Source: an uncultured Eubacteriales bacterium (lineage in GTDB: Bacteria > Bacillota > Clostridia > Oscillospirales > Acutalibacteraceae). From it: a stretch of DNA of 64,000 nucleotides. Below the pieces are notes generated by a model. The model was not told the DNA's origin. It saw nothing but the letters and a program-made list of their open reading frames with translations, and made no database searches. Both the position numbers and the translations under genes were made by a program. Of the stretch, positions 29,160-37,572 are shown piece after piece. Position 1 is the stretch's first letter. Every line of letters starts with the position of its first letter. The stretch is from contig CASPLG010000001.1 in the NCBI GenBank assembly GCA_949422855.1, forward strand, positions 33,488-97,487. The letters run 5' to 3'.

Positions 29160-30425
29160 ATGAAATGTTTAGTTAAAATATACGATACTGAGCAAATTAA
29201 TAATTTAATATCTATATTATCTTTCAGACCCCGAAAGGTCATTTTTCTCTACGATAACAGATGTACTAAGGTCGAAAATTTGAGTGATATAGAAAGCGCC
29301 TGTGTTGAGTGTGTCGAGGATATAAGTTTTGAATTTGTATCTATAGACACTCAGAGTCTAGATGATATAAAAAGTAAGTGTAAGAGAATAATCAGGTATA
29401 ATAAAGAATGCGTGTTTGATATCACGGGTGGTGAAGAATTAACTCCTATAGGGGTTTATTTGTCGTGCATAAATGGTTTTATTCCTGTGTTTAAGTTGGA
29501 TATAGATCTAAAAAAACTTGTGAATGTATATGGGTGTAGTGAGATTTCTGATGAATTTGTAGTGCCAGATCTAAATCTGGAAACTATTATGCTCAGTAAA
29601 GGAGCGCAACTGAGCAGCTGTCTTCATCCGACGCCCGAGGACACACAATTTGAGTTTTTATTATCTTTTTGCCAGGTTGTCTTTAGTAATATAAATTCAT
29701 GGAAAGAGCTTTGCAGCTATGTGCAAAATGGCACCAAAAGCCTGGATCCTGAACATAAAAGTCTGAATTTTAATTATCCCAGGAACTCCAAAGAGCCTAA
29801 ATTAAAGCTTTCTGACGAAAGTGGTCAGCTTTTGGTTCATGCTCAGAAGTTTAAGTTGATACGCAATCTAGAATTATCGGAAAACTCCGTAAAATTTATC
29901 TTTAACAACGCAAATATAAAACGATATTTGACTGATTTCGGTTCATGGCTGGAGCTGTATTGCTATATAACCCTTAAAGAGAGCGGTTTATTCAAAGATG
30001 TAAAGATGAGCGTCAGAATAGAATGGAATGCTGAAAAGGATAGACGTAATGAAGTTGTAAATGAGGTTGACATTACGTTTTTTTCGGGAATTACGCCGGT
30101 ATTTGTGTCGTGCAAACTGTCAGATCCAACTGCTGAGGCGCTTCAGGAACTAAGTATATATCCTAGCTATTTTGGCGGGAAGCGCTCTAAATGCATATTA
30201 GTGACAACCGGAAATGTAAGAGTTGATAAACCCCGCGTTGTGCTCAGGGCTAAAGAAATGGGCATACACATCATAGATAAGAGGGACATAGGCTCAGGTA
30301 GGTTCCTTGAAAAAATGAGACAGATTCTAGGTCTAGATAAAAAAGCAGAGAAAGGCAAAAACAGCCAAGAGCCCTCCCACAAAAACTCATCCGGGAGGCA
30401 AACTAATATAGGCTGTGGTACATAA
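29160..30425 (+). CDS. Card1/Can2-like protein: CARF-type sensor plus PD-(D/E)xK-like nuclease (DUF1887)
   Basis: 421 residues. The N-terminal half has Rossmann-like alternation (KVIFLYDNRCTKVENL) and the CARF-type loop DITGGEELTPIGVYLS (TGG at 89-91). The C-terminal half looks like the DUF1887 restriction-like nuclease: GSWLELYCY (E265), NEVDITFFSGITPVFVSCK (D304, S317, K319) and a later CILVTTG strand. In the usual D-(E/D)xK motif the residue at 317 would be acidic; here it is Ser. Known relatives (Card1, Can2) are activated by cyclic oligoadenylate in type III CRISPR immunity and cut DNA/RNA. No CRISPR repeat or cas gene is in the window. A conserved housekeeping-like DUF1887 protein is the alternative. 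Confidence 0.75.
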   Translation: MKCLVKIYDTEQINNLISILSFRPRKVIFLYDNRCTKVENLSDIESACVECVEDISFEFVSIDTQSLDDIKSKCKRIIRYNKECVFDITGGEELTPIGVYLSCINGFIPVFKLDIDLKKLVNVYGCSEISDEFVVPDLNLETIMLSKGAQLSSCLHPTPEDTQFEFLLSFCQVVFSNINSWKELCSYVQNGTKSLDPEHKSLNFNYPRNSKEPKLKLSDESGQLLVHAQKFKLIRNLELSENSVKFIFNNANIKRYLTDFGSWLELYCYITLKESGLFKDVKMSVRIEWNAEKDRRNEVVNEVDITFFSGITPVFVSCKLSDPTAEALQELSIYPSYFGGKRSKCILVTTGNVRVDKPRVVLRAKEMGIHIIDKRDIGSGRFLEKMRQILGLDKKAEKGKNSQEPSHKNSSGRQTNIGCGT

Positions 30426-30451
30426 TCTTACCAAGATCTTTGTGACACAAC

Positions 30452-30479
30452 AAAAAACTGCGCCCAATCTTCGGACACA
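30452..30479 (-). terminator. Terminator of the tRNA cluster
   Basis: On the minus strand TGTGTCC (30479-30473), a 7-base loop, and GGGCGCA (30465-30459) pair, followed by G and TTTTTT. Confidence 0.65.
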
Positions 30480-30507
30480 ATTTGAAATCATATACCGATA
30501 TACTTAG

Positions 30508-30582
30508 TGGCTGGGATGGCTGGATTCGAACCAGCGCATGATGGAGTCAAAGTCCATTGCCTTACCGCTTGGCTACACCCCA
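30508..30582 (-). tRNA. tRNA-Gln (anticodon TTG), CCA encoded
   Basis: Reverse strand reads TGGGGTGTAGCCAAGCGGTA at the 5' end, anticodon loop CTTTGAC (TTG), T-arm GGTTCGAATCC, and acceptor 3' strand CATCCCA-G-CCA. All four arms pair. It matches the presence of glnS. Confidence 0.96.
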
Positions 30583-30598
30583 ATAGCAAAACACAACA

Positions 30599-30676
<78 letters not shown>

Positions 30677-30682
30677 ATAACT

Positions 30683-30759
30683 TGGTGCGCCAGAAGGGAC
30701 TCGAACCCCTGACCTACTGCTTAGAAGGCAGTTGCTCTATCCAGCTGAGCTACTGGTGC
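30683..30759 (-). tRNA. tRNA-Arg (anticodon TCT), with an A-C mismatch in the acceptor stem
   Basis: Reverse strand: GCACCAG, D-arm, anticodon loop CTTCTAA (TCT), variable AGGTC, T-arm and CTGGCGC-A-CCA. Six of seven acceptor pairs form; position 3 (A) faces position 70 (C). Confidence 0.94.
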
Positions 30760-30807
30760 ACGAAACAGTGCCCTACACAAATCTACTTGATTGTTAATGA
30801 CAGCACC

Positions 30808-30881
30808 TGGAGCGGGTGATGGGAATCGAACCCACGCGACCAGCTTGGAAGGCTGGGATTCTACCATTGAACTACACCCGC
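30808..30881 (-). tRNA. tRNA-Gly (anticodon TCC), CCA encoded
   Basis: Reverse strand: GCGGGTG, D-arm TAGTTCAATGGTAGAA, anticodon loop CTTCCAA (TCC), T-arm GGTTCGATTCC, CACCCGC-T-CCA. First gene of the four-tRNA cluster. Confidence 0.96.
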
Positions 30882-30899
30882 ATACCAACAACGATATAC

Positions 30900-30929
30900 A
30901 TTCTATCACAATATATATCGTTATGTCAA
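30900..30929 (-). promoter_or_regulatory. Promoter of the tRNA cluster, overlapped by an inverted repeat
   Basis: TTGACA (30929-30924) and TAGAAT (30905-30900) on the minus strand, 18-base spacer. A 9-bp inverted repeat, AACGATATA at 30890-30898 and TATATCGTT at 30914-30922, brackets the -10 box. Confidence 0.65.
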
Positions 30930-30948
30930 TATAAATCAGCAAAAAATT

Positions 30949-33255
30949 TTAAACTGTGCTGATAGACAATTCCGGTATTCCTACAAGAGTAATTTTATCC
31001 ATTTTGAACCCACCTTCGTTGACTACTGTCATGCTTATCCTATCTTCTACTTCCTTTCTAATCACTCTTAACAAATCCCTTGCACCGCTCTTTCCGCCTA
31101 AAGCCATGTCAGACAGCTTTTTAATGGCAGTGTCATCAAATTCAAAACTCACTCCATGCTCCTCTAAAGATTTCACATAATCATTCAAGGATAATTTGGC
31201 TATCTTCTCAAAGTCTTTGCCGGTAAGTTTATTAAATACCACTATCTCATCAATTCTGCTCAAAAATTCAGGTCGTAAAAACTCAGACAATGCTTTTTGG
31301 GCTTTCTCCTTTGTAATATCATTCTCACTTTTTGCAAACCCAACCAATCCCGTTTTTTTGTCGCTTCCCGCATTAGATGTCATAACTATCACAGTATTTT
31401 CAAAATTTACCTTGCGTCCATGCGAATCTGTTATTTTGCCCTCGTCGAGTACCTGGAGAAGTATATTCATTACATCGGGGTGAGCCTTTTCAATCTCGTC
31501 AAACAGTAGTATTGAATACGGTTTCCTGCGGACTTTCTCGGTTATCTGACCTGATTCATCATAACCCACATATCCCGGAGGCGAACCTATCAGCTTTGAA
31601 ACCGAGTGTTTCTCCATATATTCAGACATATCTACCCTTATCAAATTATCAGGGGTATCAAAAAGCTCATCAGCAAGCACTTTTACAAGTTCGGTTTTGC
31701 CAACACCGGTAGATCCCACAAATATAAACGAAGCCGGTCTCCTCCTTGGATTTATCTGTATACGGTTTCTCTTTATTGCAGCCGATATTTCTTCTATTGC
31801 CTTATCTTGACCGATAATCTTCTCCCTCAGCCTCTTTTCCAGTCCATCTAATTTCTTAAATTCATTTTGTTCTATCTTTGAGGACGGTATTCCTGTCCAT
31901 AATTCTATCACATGTGCAACGTCCTGCTCAGCAACTTTTCCCCCAAGGGCTTTATCCCTTAATTTATCGGTTTCTTCTTCTAAACGTGCTTTTTCACACC
32001 TAAGCTCTGCCAATTCTTTGTAGTCTTTATCCTCCTCAGACAGTATCTTCTCTTCCTCTTTTTTTACATTATTGAGTTGCCCTATCAGAAGGTCATATTT
32101 CTCCAGATATTTGTTTTTCAAGGAAGCATATGCACATGATTCATCGAGCAAATCTATAGCTTTATCCGGCAAAAACCGGTCTGTAATGTATCTCTCAGAC
32201 AGCACCACCATTCTATTAATCAGTTTATCTGAAACACTTACCCTATGGTATGCCTCATAATAATTTTTTATCCCTTTTAGTATGCTCACTGTTTTCTCTA
32301 CAGATGGTTCTACTACTTTAATTTGCTGAAAACGCCTCTCAAGAGCAGAGTCCTTTTCTATATGATTTCTATACTCTTTAAACGTCGTAGCCCCTATTAC
32401 CTGTATTTCGCCCCTCGAAAGAGCCGGTTTTAAAATATTCGCAGCACTCATGGAACCTTCTGAATCACCGGTCCCTACAAGGTTATGCACCTCGTCTATG
32501 AAAAGTATAATATTACCGTCCCTTTTCACCTCATCTATAAGCCCTTTTATTCTGCTCTCAAACTGACCTCTAAATTGTGTACCTGCAACTAATGCGGTCA
32601 AATCTAACAAATGAATCTCCTTATTCTTTAACTTAAAAGGTACTTCCCCCTCTACAATCCTCATAGAGAGCCCTTCGGCTATGGCGGTTTTACCCACGCC
32701 GGGCTCTCCAACCAAACATGGATTATTTTTAGTCCTGCGTGAAAGTATCTGTATCGCCCTTGATATTTCTTCATCCCTGCCGATAACTCTGTCTACATCT
32801 CCGGCTCTGACCTTATTATTCAGATTAGTACAGTACATATCTATGTATTTTCTTTTTTGTCTTTTTCTGCGCCTCTCATCCTTGCTTTGATTCTCGGATT
32901 TTTTATCCGTCTGAGGGAAAAAATTAGGTTTATCTCCAAATGGAACATCCCCAAAAAGGCTTTTCATAAACGGGAACGTAGCAGCTCCACCTTGTGCAAC
33001 CTCACCTATGTCTCCCTCTGACAACTCATTTGCTAAGAAATCTTTGTCTTTATCTTCCGACAGCATACCGGAAATTTGTTCCTGCATGGCATTTAATTCA
33101 TCCTCTGATATTCCCATTTTCTCCATCATGTCGCTGACCGGCTTAACACCTAACTCTTTGGCACAGGTAATACAAAGTCCTTGTGTATTTGACATATCTT
33201 TCCCCGCAGAAATAAACACTACCGCCGGCCTTTTTTTGCATCGTGAACAAAACAT
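30949..33255 (-). CDS. clpE: ClpE-like AAA+ unfoldase with N-terminal zinc finger
   Basis: 768 residues. A zinc finger (C3, C6, C28, C31) begins the protein in place of the usual Clp N-domain, as in ClpE. Two AAA+ modules follow: D1 with GEPGVGKT (K189) and LFIDEVHNLVG, and D2 with GSTGVGKTE (K520) and LLFDEIEKAHPDV. Between them a short coiled middle domain is present. The VGF tripeptide in D2 (TGLVGFAKSE) is the loop that docks to ClpP, so it should feed substrates to ClpP (not in this window). The symbol clpE rests on the zinc finger; clpC is the alternative name in related genomes. No CtsR-like operator was recognised. Confidence 0.88.
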   Translation of the reverse strand: MFCSRCKKRPAVVFISAGKDMSNTQGLCITCAKELGVKPVSDMMEKMGISEDELNAMQEQISGMLSEDKDKDFLANELSEGDIGEVAQGGAATFPFMKSLFGDVPFGDKPNFFPQTDKKSENQSKDERRRKRQKRKYIDMYCTNLNNKVRAGDVDRVIGRDEEISRAIQILSRRTKNNPCLVGEPGVGKTAIAEGLSMRIVEGEVPFKLKNKEIHLLDLTALVAGTQFRGQFESRIKGLIDEVKRDGNIILFIDEVHNLVGTGDSEGSMSAANILKPALSRGEIQVIGATTFKEYRNHIEKDSALERRFQQIKVVEPSVEKTVSILKGIKNYYEAYHRVSVSDKLINRMVVLSERYITDRFLPDKAIDLLDESCAYASLKNKYLEKYDLLIGQLNNVKKEEEKILSEEDKDYKELAELRCEKARLEEETDKLRDKALGGKVAEQDVAHVIELWTGIPSSKIEQNEFKKLDGLEKRLREKIIGQDKAIEEISAAIKRNRIQINPRRRPASFIFVGSTGVGKTELVKVLADELFDTPDNLIRVDMSEYMEKHSVSKLIGSPPGYVGYDESGQITEKVRRKPYSILLFDEIEKAHPDVMNILLQVLDEGKITDSHGRKVNFENTVIVMTSNAGSDKKTGLVGFAKSENDITKEKAQKALSEFLRPEFLSRIDEIVVFNKLTGKDFEKIAKLSLNDYVKSLEEHGVSFEFDDTAIKKLSDMALGGKSGARDLLRVIRKEVEDRISMTVVNEGGFKMDKITLVGIPELSISTV

Positions 33256-33315
33256 AATATTTTCTCCTTAAAAGTCAATCTTACTTACATACTTACAATT
33301 CTTATCATACCCAAA

Positions 33316-33897
33316 TCATGGTTTTTTATTAGGTTTTATCATGACTATAAAAATCTTAAAATATTTTACCAAAGCATAGATCATTAGTAAAGCAGTAATT
33401 GCCATTAATACCATGTTTAATCTAATATTTTCTATCCCCCAAACTGCTTTTAACGCCACTATTATAATAACTGAAATATAAAATGCAACTGTACCTATTT
33501 TTCCATACCATTTCGCTGCAGTAGGGAATTTATTTATCTTTAAAAGTGCCACACTGGCTAAGAGCATGGAAATTTCTTTCAGGATAAGCAAAATCATAAA
33601 CGGAATTATCTCTGTAAATTTCATCCCCACGCCTACCATAACAGCAATCAATGTAATCTTATCTGCTGCAGGATCTAACATTTCTCCTAATCTGCTTTTC
33701 TGATTAAACTGTCTCGCAATAAATCCGTCTAAAAGATCTGTAAGCCCCGAAAGCAGCAAGATAAGCCCTGAAAATACATAGTTGTCTTTTCCAATGTACG
33801 TCATAAAAGGGAAAATCAGTACTATCCTCATTAAAGAAAGTACATTAGGCAATGTAACATTTTTCCTAATCGACGGATCTATATCTATCATATTCAA
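33316..33897 (-). CDS. pgsA: CDP-diacylglycerol-glycerol-3-phosphate phosphatidyltransferase
   Basis: 193 residues with several membrane helices. The CDP-alcohol phosphatidyltransferase signature is complete: SGLTDLLDGFIARQFNQKSR followed by GEMLDPAADK. It makes phosphatidylglycerol phosphate for anionic membrane lipids. Its start lies 20 bases after the CvpA-like gene, indicating a shared transcript. Confidence 0.94.
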   Translation of the reverse strand: MNMIDIDPSIRKNVTLPNVLSLMRIVLIFPFMTYIGKDNYVFSGLILLLSGLTDLLDGFIARQFNQKSRLGEMLDPAADKITLIAVMVGVGMKFTEIIPFMILLILKEISMLLASVALLKINKFPTAAKWYGKIGTVAFYISVIIIVALKAVWGIENIRLNMVLMAITALLMIYALVKYFKIFIVMIKPNKKP

Positions 33898-33917
33898 CCC
33901 TTCTTCGAATTTATTAT

Positions 33918-34619
33918 TTATATTTCCCTTATTAAACTATAGATAAAATTGTTCATATACATATATCTAAATATAAAGCCAGATTCAGAATTATTATAAA
34001 TATGTGTCATAAGCGGCAAATCCACCACTTTACCCGCTGCACTTAAACAAAATATCAGTATACTCAAAGAAATATATCCTTTAATGCCGCCAAATAATGC
34101 ACCTGCTAATCTATCAACTTGCCCCGTAAGCGGTAGTTTCAAAATTGAAGCCACCTTATTGGAAATAAATGAACATAAAATCATAAAAATAAAAAACATT
34201 ATTAGGGTGGAAGATATTCTGATTGTCTGAATGAAAATGGGCGAAATTAAAATCTCAATTCTTTGTGCAATATCTGCATCAGATACTGCATTATGAATAA
34301 TATCTGTTAGATTGTCACTTGTTATTCCGTAATAACGAAAAGAATTGGATATAAATTCGGGCAAAATCCCAAATACCGCATCAGCAGAAAATTCCCTGCC
34401 ATTTTTTATACAGAGGCGTACTTGGTTGGTTACATTATCTCTTATAACTTTATCATAAATAGTTTCAGAAAATCCGTGAGACAAATATAATGAACTAATT
34501 AAGGCAATCATTAACCCGGCAAACGATAAAACTGATCTAACTAAACCCTTGCGCACTCCTGAAATACAAAACAATAAAAAAGTCAGTAAAATTATACCAT
34601 CCAAAGCTAGGGCATTCAG
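33918..34619 (-). CDS. CvpA-family membrane protein, probable CTG start
   Basis: 233 residues from CTG 34619: MNALALDGIILLTFLLF, then VRKGLVRSVLSFAGLMIA, which matches the usual CvpA beginning, then three more membrane segments. Function is unknown; the family was named from colicin V production. The frame opens at an ATG at 34670, but that codon is only eight bases from a TATAAT box (34684-34679), leaving no leader. GAGGTGG (34631-34625) is five bases from the CTG, so I favour CTG. If the ATG were used the protein would be 250 residues with an odd extra helix. Confidence 0.78.
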   Translation of the reverse strand: MNALALDGIILLTFLLFCISGVRKGLVRSVLSFAGLMIALISSLYLSHGFSETIYDKVIRDNVTNQVRLCIKNGREFSADAVFGILPEFISNSFRYYGITSDNLTDIIHNAVSDADIAQRIEILISPIFIQTIRISSTLIMFFIFMILCSFISNKVASILKLPLTGQVDRLAGALFGGIKGYISLSILIFCLSAAGKVVDLPLMTHIYNNSESGFIFRYMYMNNFIYSLIREI

Positions 34620-34725
34620 AGTAACCACCTCAATAATAATACACACAAACACTAAAACAATATACCACATATATCCTAATTATACAACATATTATTACAT
34701 AAAACCCTTTTTTATGATTAATCTG

Positions 34726-35910
34726 TCATATCTTAATCTCCATAATACTCTTGCCGCTTAACATAAAAACCCTGGAATTTTCAGCTTTAATGATTTTTTC
34801 TAAAGTGTTGCCCGTATCAATTTCTTTTTGGAGCTCACCTGATATATCATAAATAAATAATTTTTTGTTTTCAATGCCATATATTTTATCATTGTCATAC
34901 ATAATATCGTCGAAAGCATGACCAATTTCGATATTTAACCTAACCTCCCCCTCCTTTCCTGTAACTAACAAATTAGATGTTTTATTTTTATCCGACAGCA
35001 CCAAACAGTAAGCTATACCCCGTTTTTTGTTTATATCCATGCATTTTATAGTCCGAGGAGAATATGTAATCTCTTTTTTATCCTTCTTCCCTACATTAAT
35101 AATTACACTGGACTTCTCTCCTACCGCAACCAAACTCCCATTAGACAAATAATCTACCGAAATTATCATATTTCCCTCAAATTCGCATGTATATATAGGA
35201 TCTAAAGAATTTAAATCAAAAACATAAACCACCGAACAAATTTGACCTTTTGATGACGACATCCCGCAAACCGCTGCTCCCTTTCCGTTTGGCTGCAAAG
35301 CTACATCACATATATAAAAATCACAAAAACTATATTTATACTTTTCCACCTTATCTCTGCAAAATACGCTCATCTGCGATAAATATTCGCCAGACTGCGT
35401 AATTAGTGCATGTATCCCATTTCTCGCCACGTCCGCAGATATGATTTTTTCATCCAAATTTCCCTGCAATATTGTCTCGCGACAAGACTCTATTTTATAA
35501 TCATATCCCCCTATATTATATATAATGGCTTTTGTACCACAGGACTTCATCCCGGGATTACTGAAATTATGTGCACGAGATGAAATTTTCTTGCCGCCAA
35601 ACGTAATTGATTCAAAAGACACATCACTCAAAGCCACAATATTTCCATTTATCACTCCAAGATTATTGCTCAGTATCCTGTGCCCTCCAAATTCCTCCGG
35701 GACGCCTGAGCTCCTTCCAAAAGATTTCATTCTATCATGAAGCTGCATTGAAATATCTTGAAAGAAACCCCTGTTAAGCCGCACTGCAGAAATTAAAAAT
35801 ATAGCAAAAATTAGAGCTGTTCCGAATATCCAAACCAACCTGCTTTTCCTAATATTTATTTTAGGATAACTTGCCCTCTTCCGCCTCACAGATAACTTCT
35901 TTTTCGTCAT
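34726..35910 (-). CDS. Membrane-anchored beta-propeller-like protein (DUF5711-like)
   Basis: 394 residues. A very basic N-terminus (KKKLSVRRKRASYPK) and one membrane helix at ~29-46 precede a predicted extracytoplasmic region of many short beta strands, with repeats such as GVINGNIVALSDVSF, GKGAAVCGMSSSKGQICSVV and GSLVAVGEKSSVIINVG. This is the layout of clostridial DUF5711 proteins, whose function is unknown. The gene stands alone between truA and the CvpA-like gene. Confidence 0.72.
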   Translation of the reverse strand: MTKKKLSVRRKRASYPKINIRKSRLVWIFGTALIFAIFLISAVRLNRGFFQDISMQLHDRMKSFGRSSGVPEEFGGHRILSNNLGVINGNIVALSDVSFESITFGGKKISSRAHNFSNPGMKSCGTKAIIYNIGGYDYKIESCRETILQGNLDEKIISADVARNGIHALITQSGEYLSQMSVFCRDKVEKYKYSFCDFYICDVALQPNGKGAAVCGMSSSKGQICSVVYVFDLNSLDPIYTCEFEGNMIISVDYLSNGSLVAVGEKSSVIINVGKKDKKEITYSPRTIKCMDINKKRGIAYCLVLSDKNKTSNLLVTGKEGEVRLNIEIGHAFDDIMYDNDKIYGIENKKLFIYDISGELQKEIDTGNTLEKIIKAENSRVFMLSGKSIMEIKI

Positions 35911-36000
35911 AAATTCGGTATTCCTCGATTCCTATCTTGAATTTAGCACTTCCCTATCCCCACATAACAAATATTCCTTATGGCTTGTCCCTTTTTATCG

Positions 36001-36774
36001 TCATATGTCATAAAAAACTCTGTTGAGATACAGCCCATGTGCCGGAGCCGTCGGTCCTGCCATCTTACGATTTTTAGAATTTATTATGCGCTTTATATCA
36101 TTCTCTGCAATTTTCCCCTGGCACACCCTTAGTAGAGTCCCAACCATTATCCTAACCATATTATATAAAAATCCGTCCGCCTCAACTCTCATCTCTACAA
36201 TATTATCTATTTTATCAATCTCAAATTTCTTTACATTTCTTATCATATTCACAGTATTCCTCTTGTCAAGAGTACAAAAAGATGTAAAATCATGCTCCCC
36301 CACATAGAATTGCGCTGCTTTTCTCATCTTGTCGATATCCATAGAATACCAATAATGCAGTGCGTAACCATATAAAAATGGGTCTCTAATCCTCCCATTG
36401 AATATCTTATAAACATATTCTTTACCAATACATGAATATCTGGCATGAAAGTCCAGCGGTACTTCCCTGCAATCCTTGACGCAGATATCATATGGCAAAA
36501 ATCTGTTAAGTGCCGCAACAATTCTCTCACAAGGAATTTTGCTGTCTACTTTAACATTTATACAATACATATTAGCGTGTACGCCCGAATCCGTTCGGCT
36601 GCAACCTTTTATATCCGGTTTAGTCTTAAAAACCTTATGTATCGCATCCTGAAAAACTTCCTGTACCGTCACGGCATTGTCCTGAACCTGCCAGCCATGA
36701 TAGTTCTTACCATCGTAACAAATAGTAATCAAAATATTCCTTAAATTATTTTCGCAATGTCCATATTGTTGCAA
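36001..36774 (-). CDS. truA: tRNA pseudouridine synthase TruA
   Basis: 257 residues, usual length. It modifies U38-U40 in the tRNA anticodon arm. Motifs: ICYDGKNYHGWQVQ, the catalytic Asp in GCSRTDSGVHA, LNRFLPYDI, DFHARYSC, GEHDFTSF and FLYNMVRIMVG. The start is TTG at 36774 with AGGAG seven bases before, and it overlaps the ecfT end by 34 bases. The ecfA1-ecfA2-ecfT-truA order is standard in Firmicutes. Confidence 0.96.
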   Translation of the reverse strand: MQQYGHCENNLRNILITICYDGKNYHGWQVQDNAVTVQEVFQDAIHKVFKTKPDIKGCSRTDSGVHANMYCINVKVDSKIPCERIVAALNRFLPYDICVKDCREVPLDFHARYSCIGKEYVYKIFNGRIRDPFLYGYALHYWYSMDIDKMRKAAQFYVGEHDFTSFCTLDKRNTVNMIRNVKKFEIDKIDNIVEMRVEADGFLYNMVRIMVGTLLRVCQGKIAENDIKRIINSKNRKMAGPTAPAHGLYLNRVFYDI

Positions 36775-37556
36775 AATATCACTCCTATCATGATAAGCCC
36801 CACAAGTACCATTGCAAACAAATCCGCAATTCCTAACTTGAAATTCTTTAAATGAGTTCTGCTACCTTTAAGTCCATAGCACCTGCACTCCATCGCCATC
36901 GATAACTCATATGCCCGTCTGAAAGTTGATGCAAAAAGCGGTAAAATAATCGGAGTAAATGATTTTATCCTGTCAATCGGACCTCCTTTATTCATATCTG
37001 CCCCCCTGGATTTTTGTGCATTTATAATCTTATTCGTCTCCTCAAGGGTGATAGGGATAAATCGCAAGGATATGGTTATCATCATAATTACGTCATCAAC
37101 ATCCACACCAATAAATTTTAATGGACTCATTATTTTTTCCAGACCATGTGTCATGTCATTTGCGGAAGTAGTAAACATTAAACAGGCACTAATCATCATC
37201 ATGTCAAAAATTCTAGCCGCAACGACAATACTATTTTGTATCCCGGATGCAGTTATAGTTATAAATCCCCACTCAAATATTGGTTCTCCTACTCCATAAA
37301 ATAGGTTGAGAAATGACGAAAACAGCGTCATAGCAAATATAAAACCCGTATTTCTTATGTAGGATTTGATGGGTATTGACGAAGCCAAAATCATAATAAA
37401 CGTAAAAACAGATATAATAGTTAAAGATATATAACTCCACGCAGTAAAAACTATAACCATGAGCCAAAATGATAATAAGATTTTAGCTCTGGGATCCATC
37501 CTATGAAGTAAAGAGTCTCCAGGTAAATATTGCCCTAATACTATGTCCGCTGCCAA
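36741..37556 (-). CDS. ecfT: ECF transporter transmembrane component EcfT
   Basis: 271 residues, about six membrane helices. The two coupling motifs that bind the ATPases are seen: QKSRGADMNKGG near residue 184 and MECRCYGLKGSRT near 228. It forms the energising module with EcfA1/EcfA2 and serves several vitamin- or metal-binding S components, none of which lie in the window. The start is TTG at 37556 with GGGAGG upstream. Confidence 0.95.
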   Translation of the reverse strand: MAADIVLGQYLPGDSLLHRMDPRAKILLSFWLMVIVFTAWSYISLTIISVFTFIMILASSIPIKSYIRNTGFIFAMTLFSSFLNLFYGVGEPIFEWGFITITASGIQNSIVVAARIFDMMMISACLMFTTSANDMTHGLEKIMSPLKFIGVDVDDVIMMITISLRFIPITLEETNKIINAQKSRGADMNKGGPIDRIKSFTPIILPLFASTFRRAYELSMAMECRCYGLKGSRTHLKNFKLGIADLFAMVLVGLIMIGVIFCNNMDIAKII

Positions 37557-37572
37557 TTTCAGTATCCTCCCA

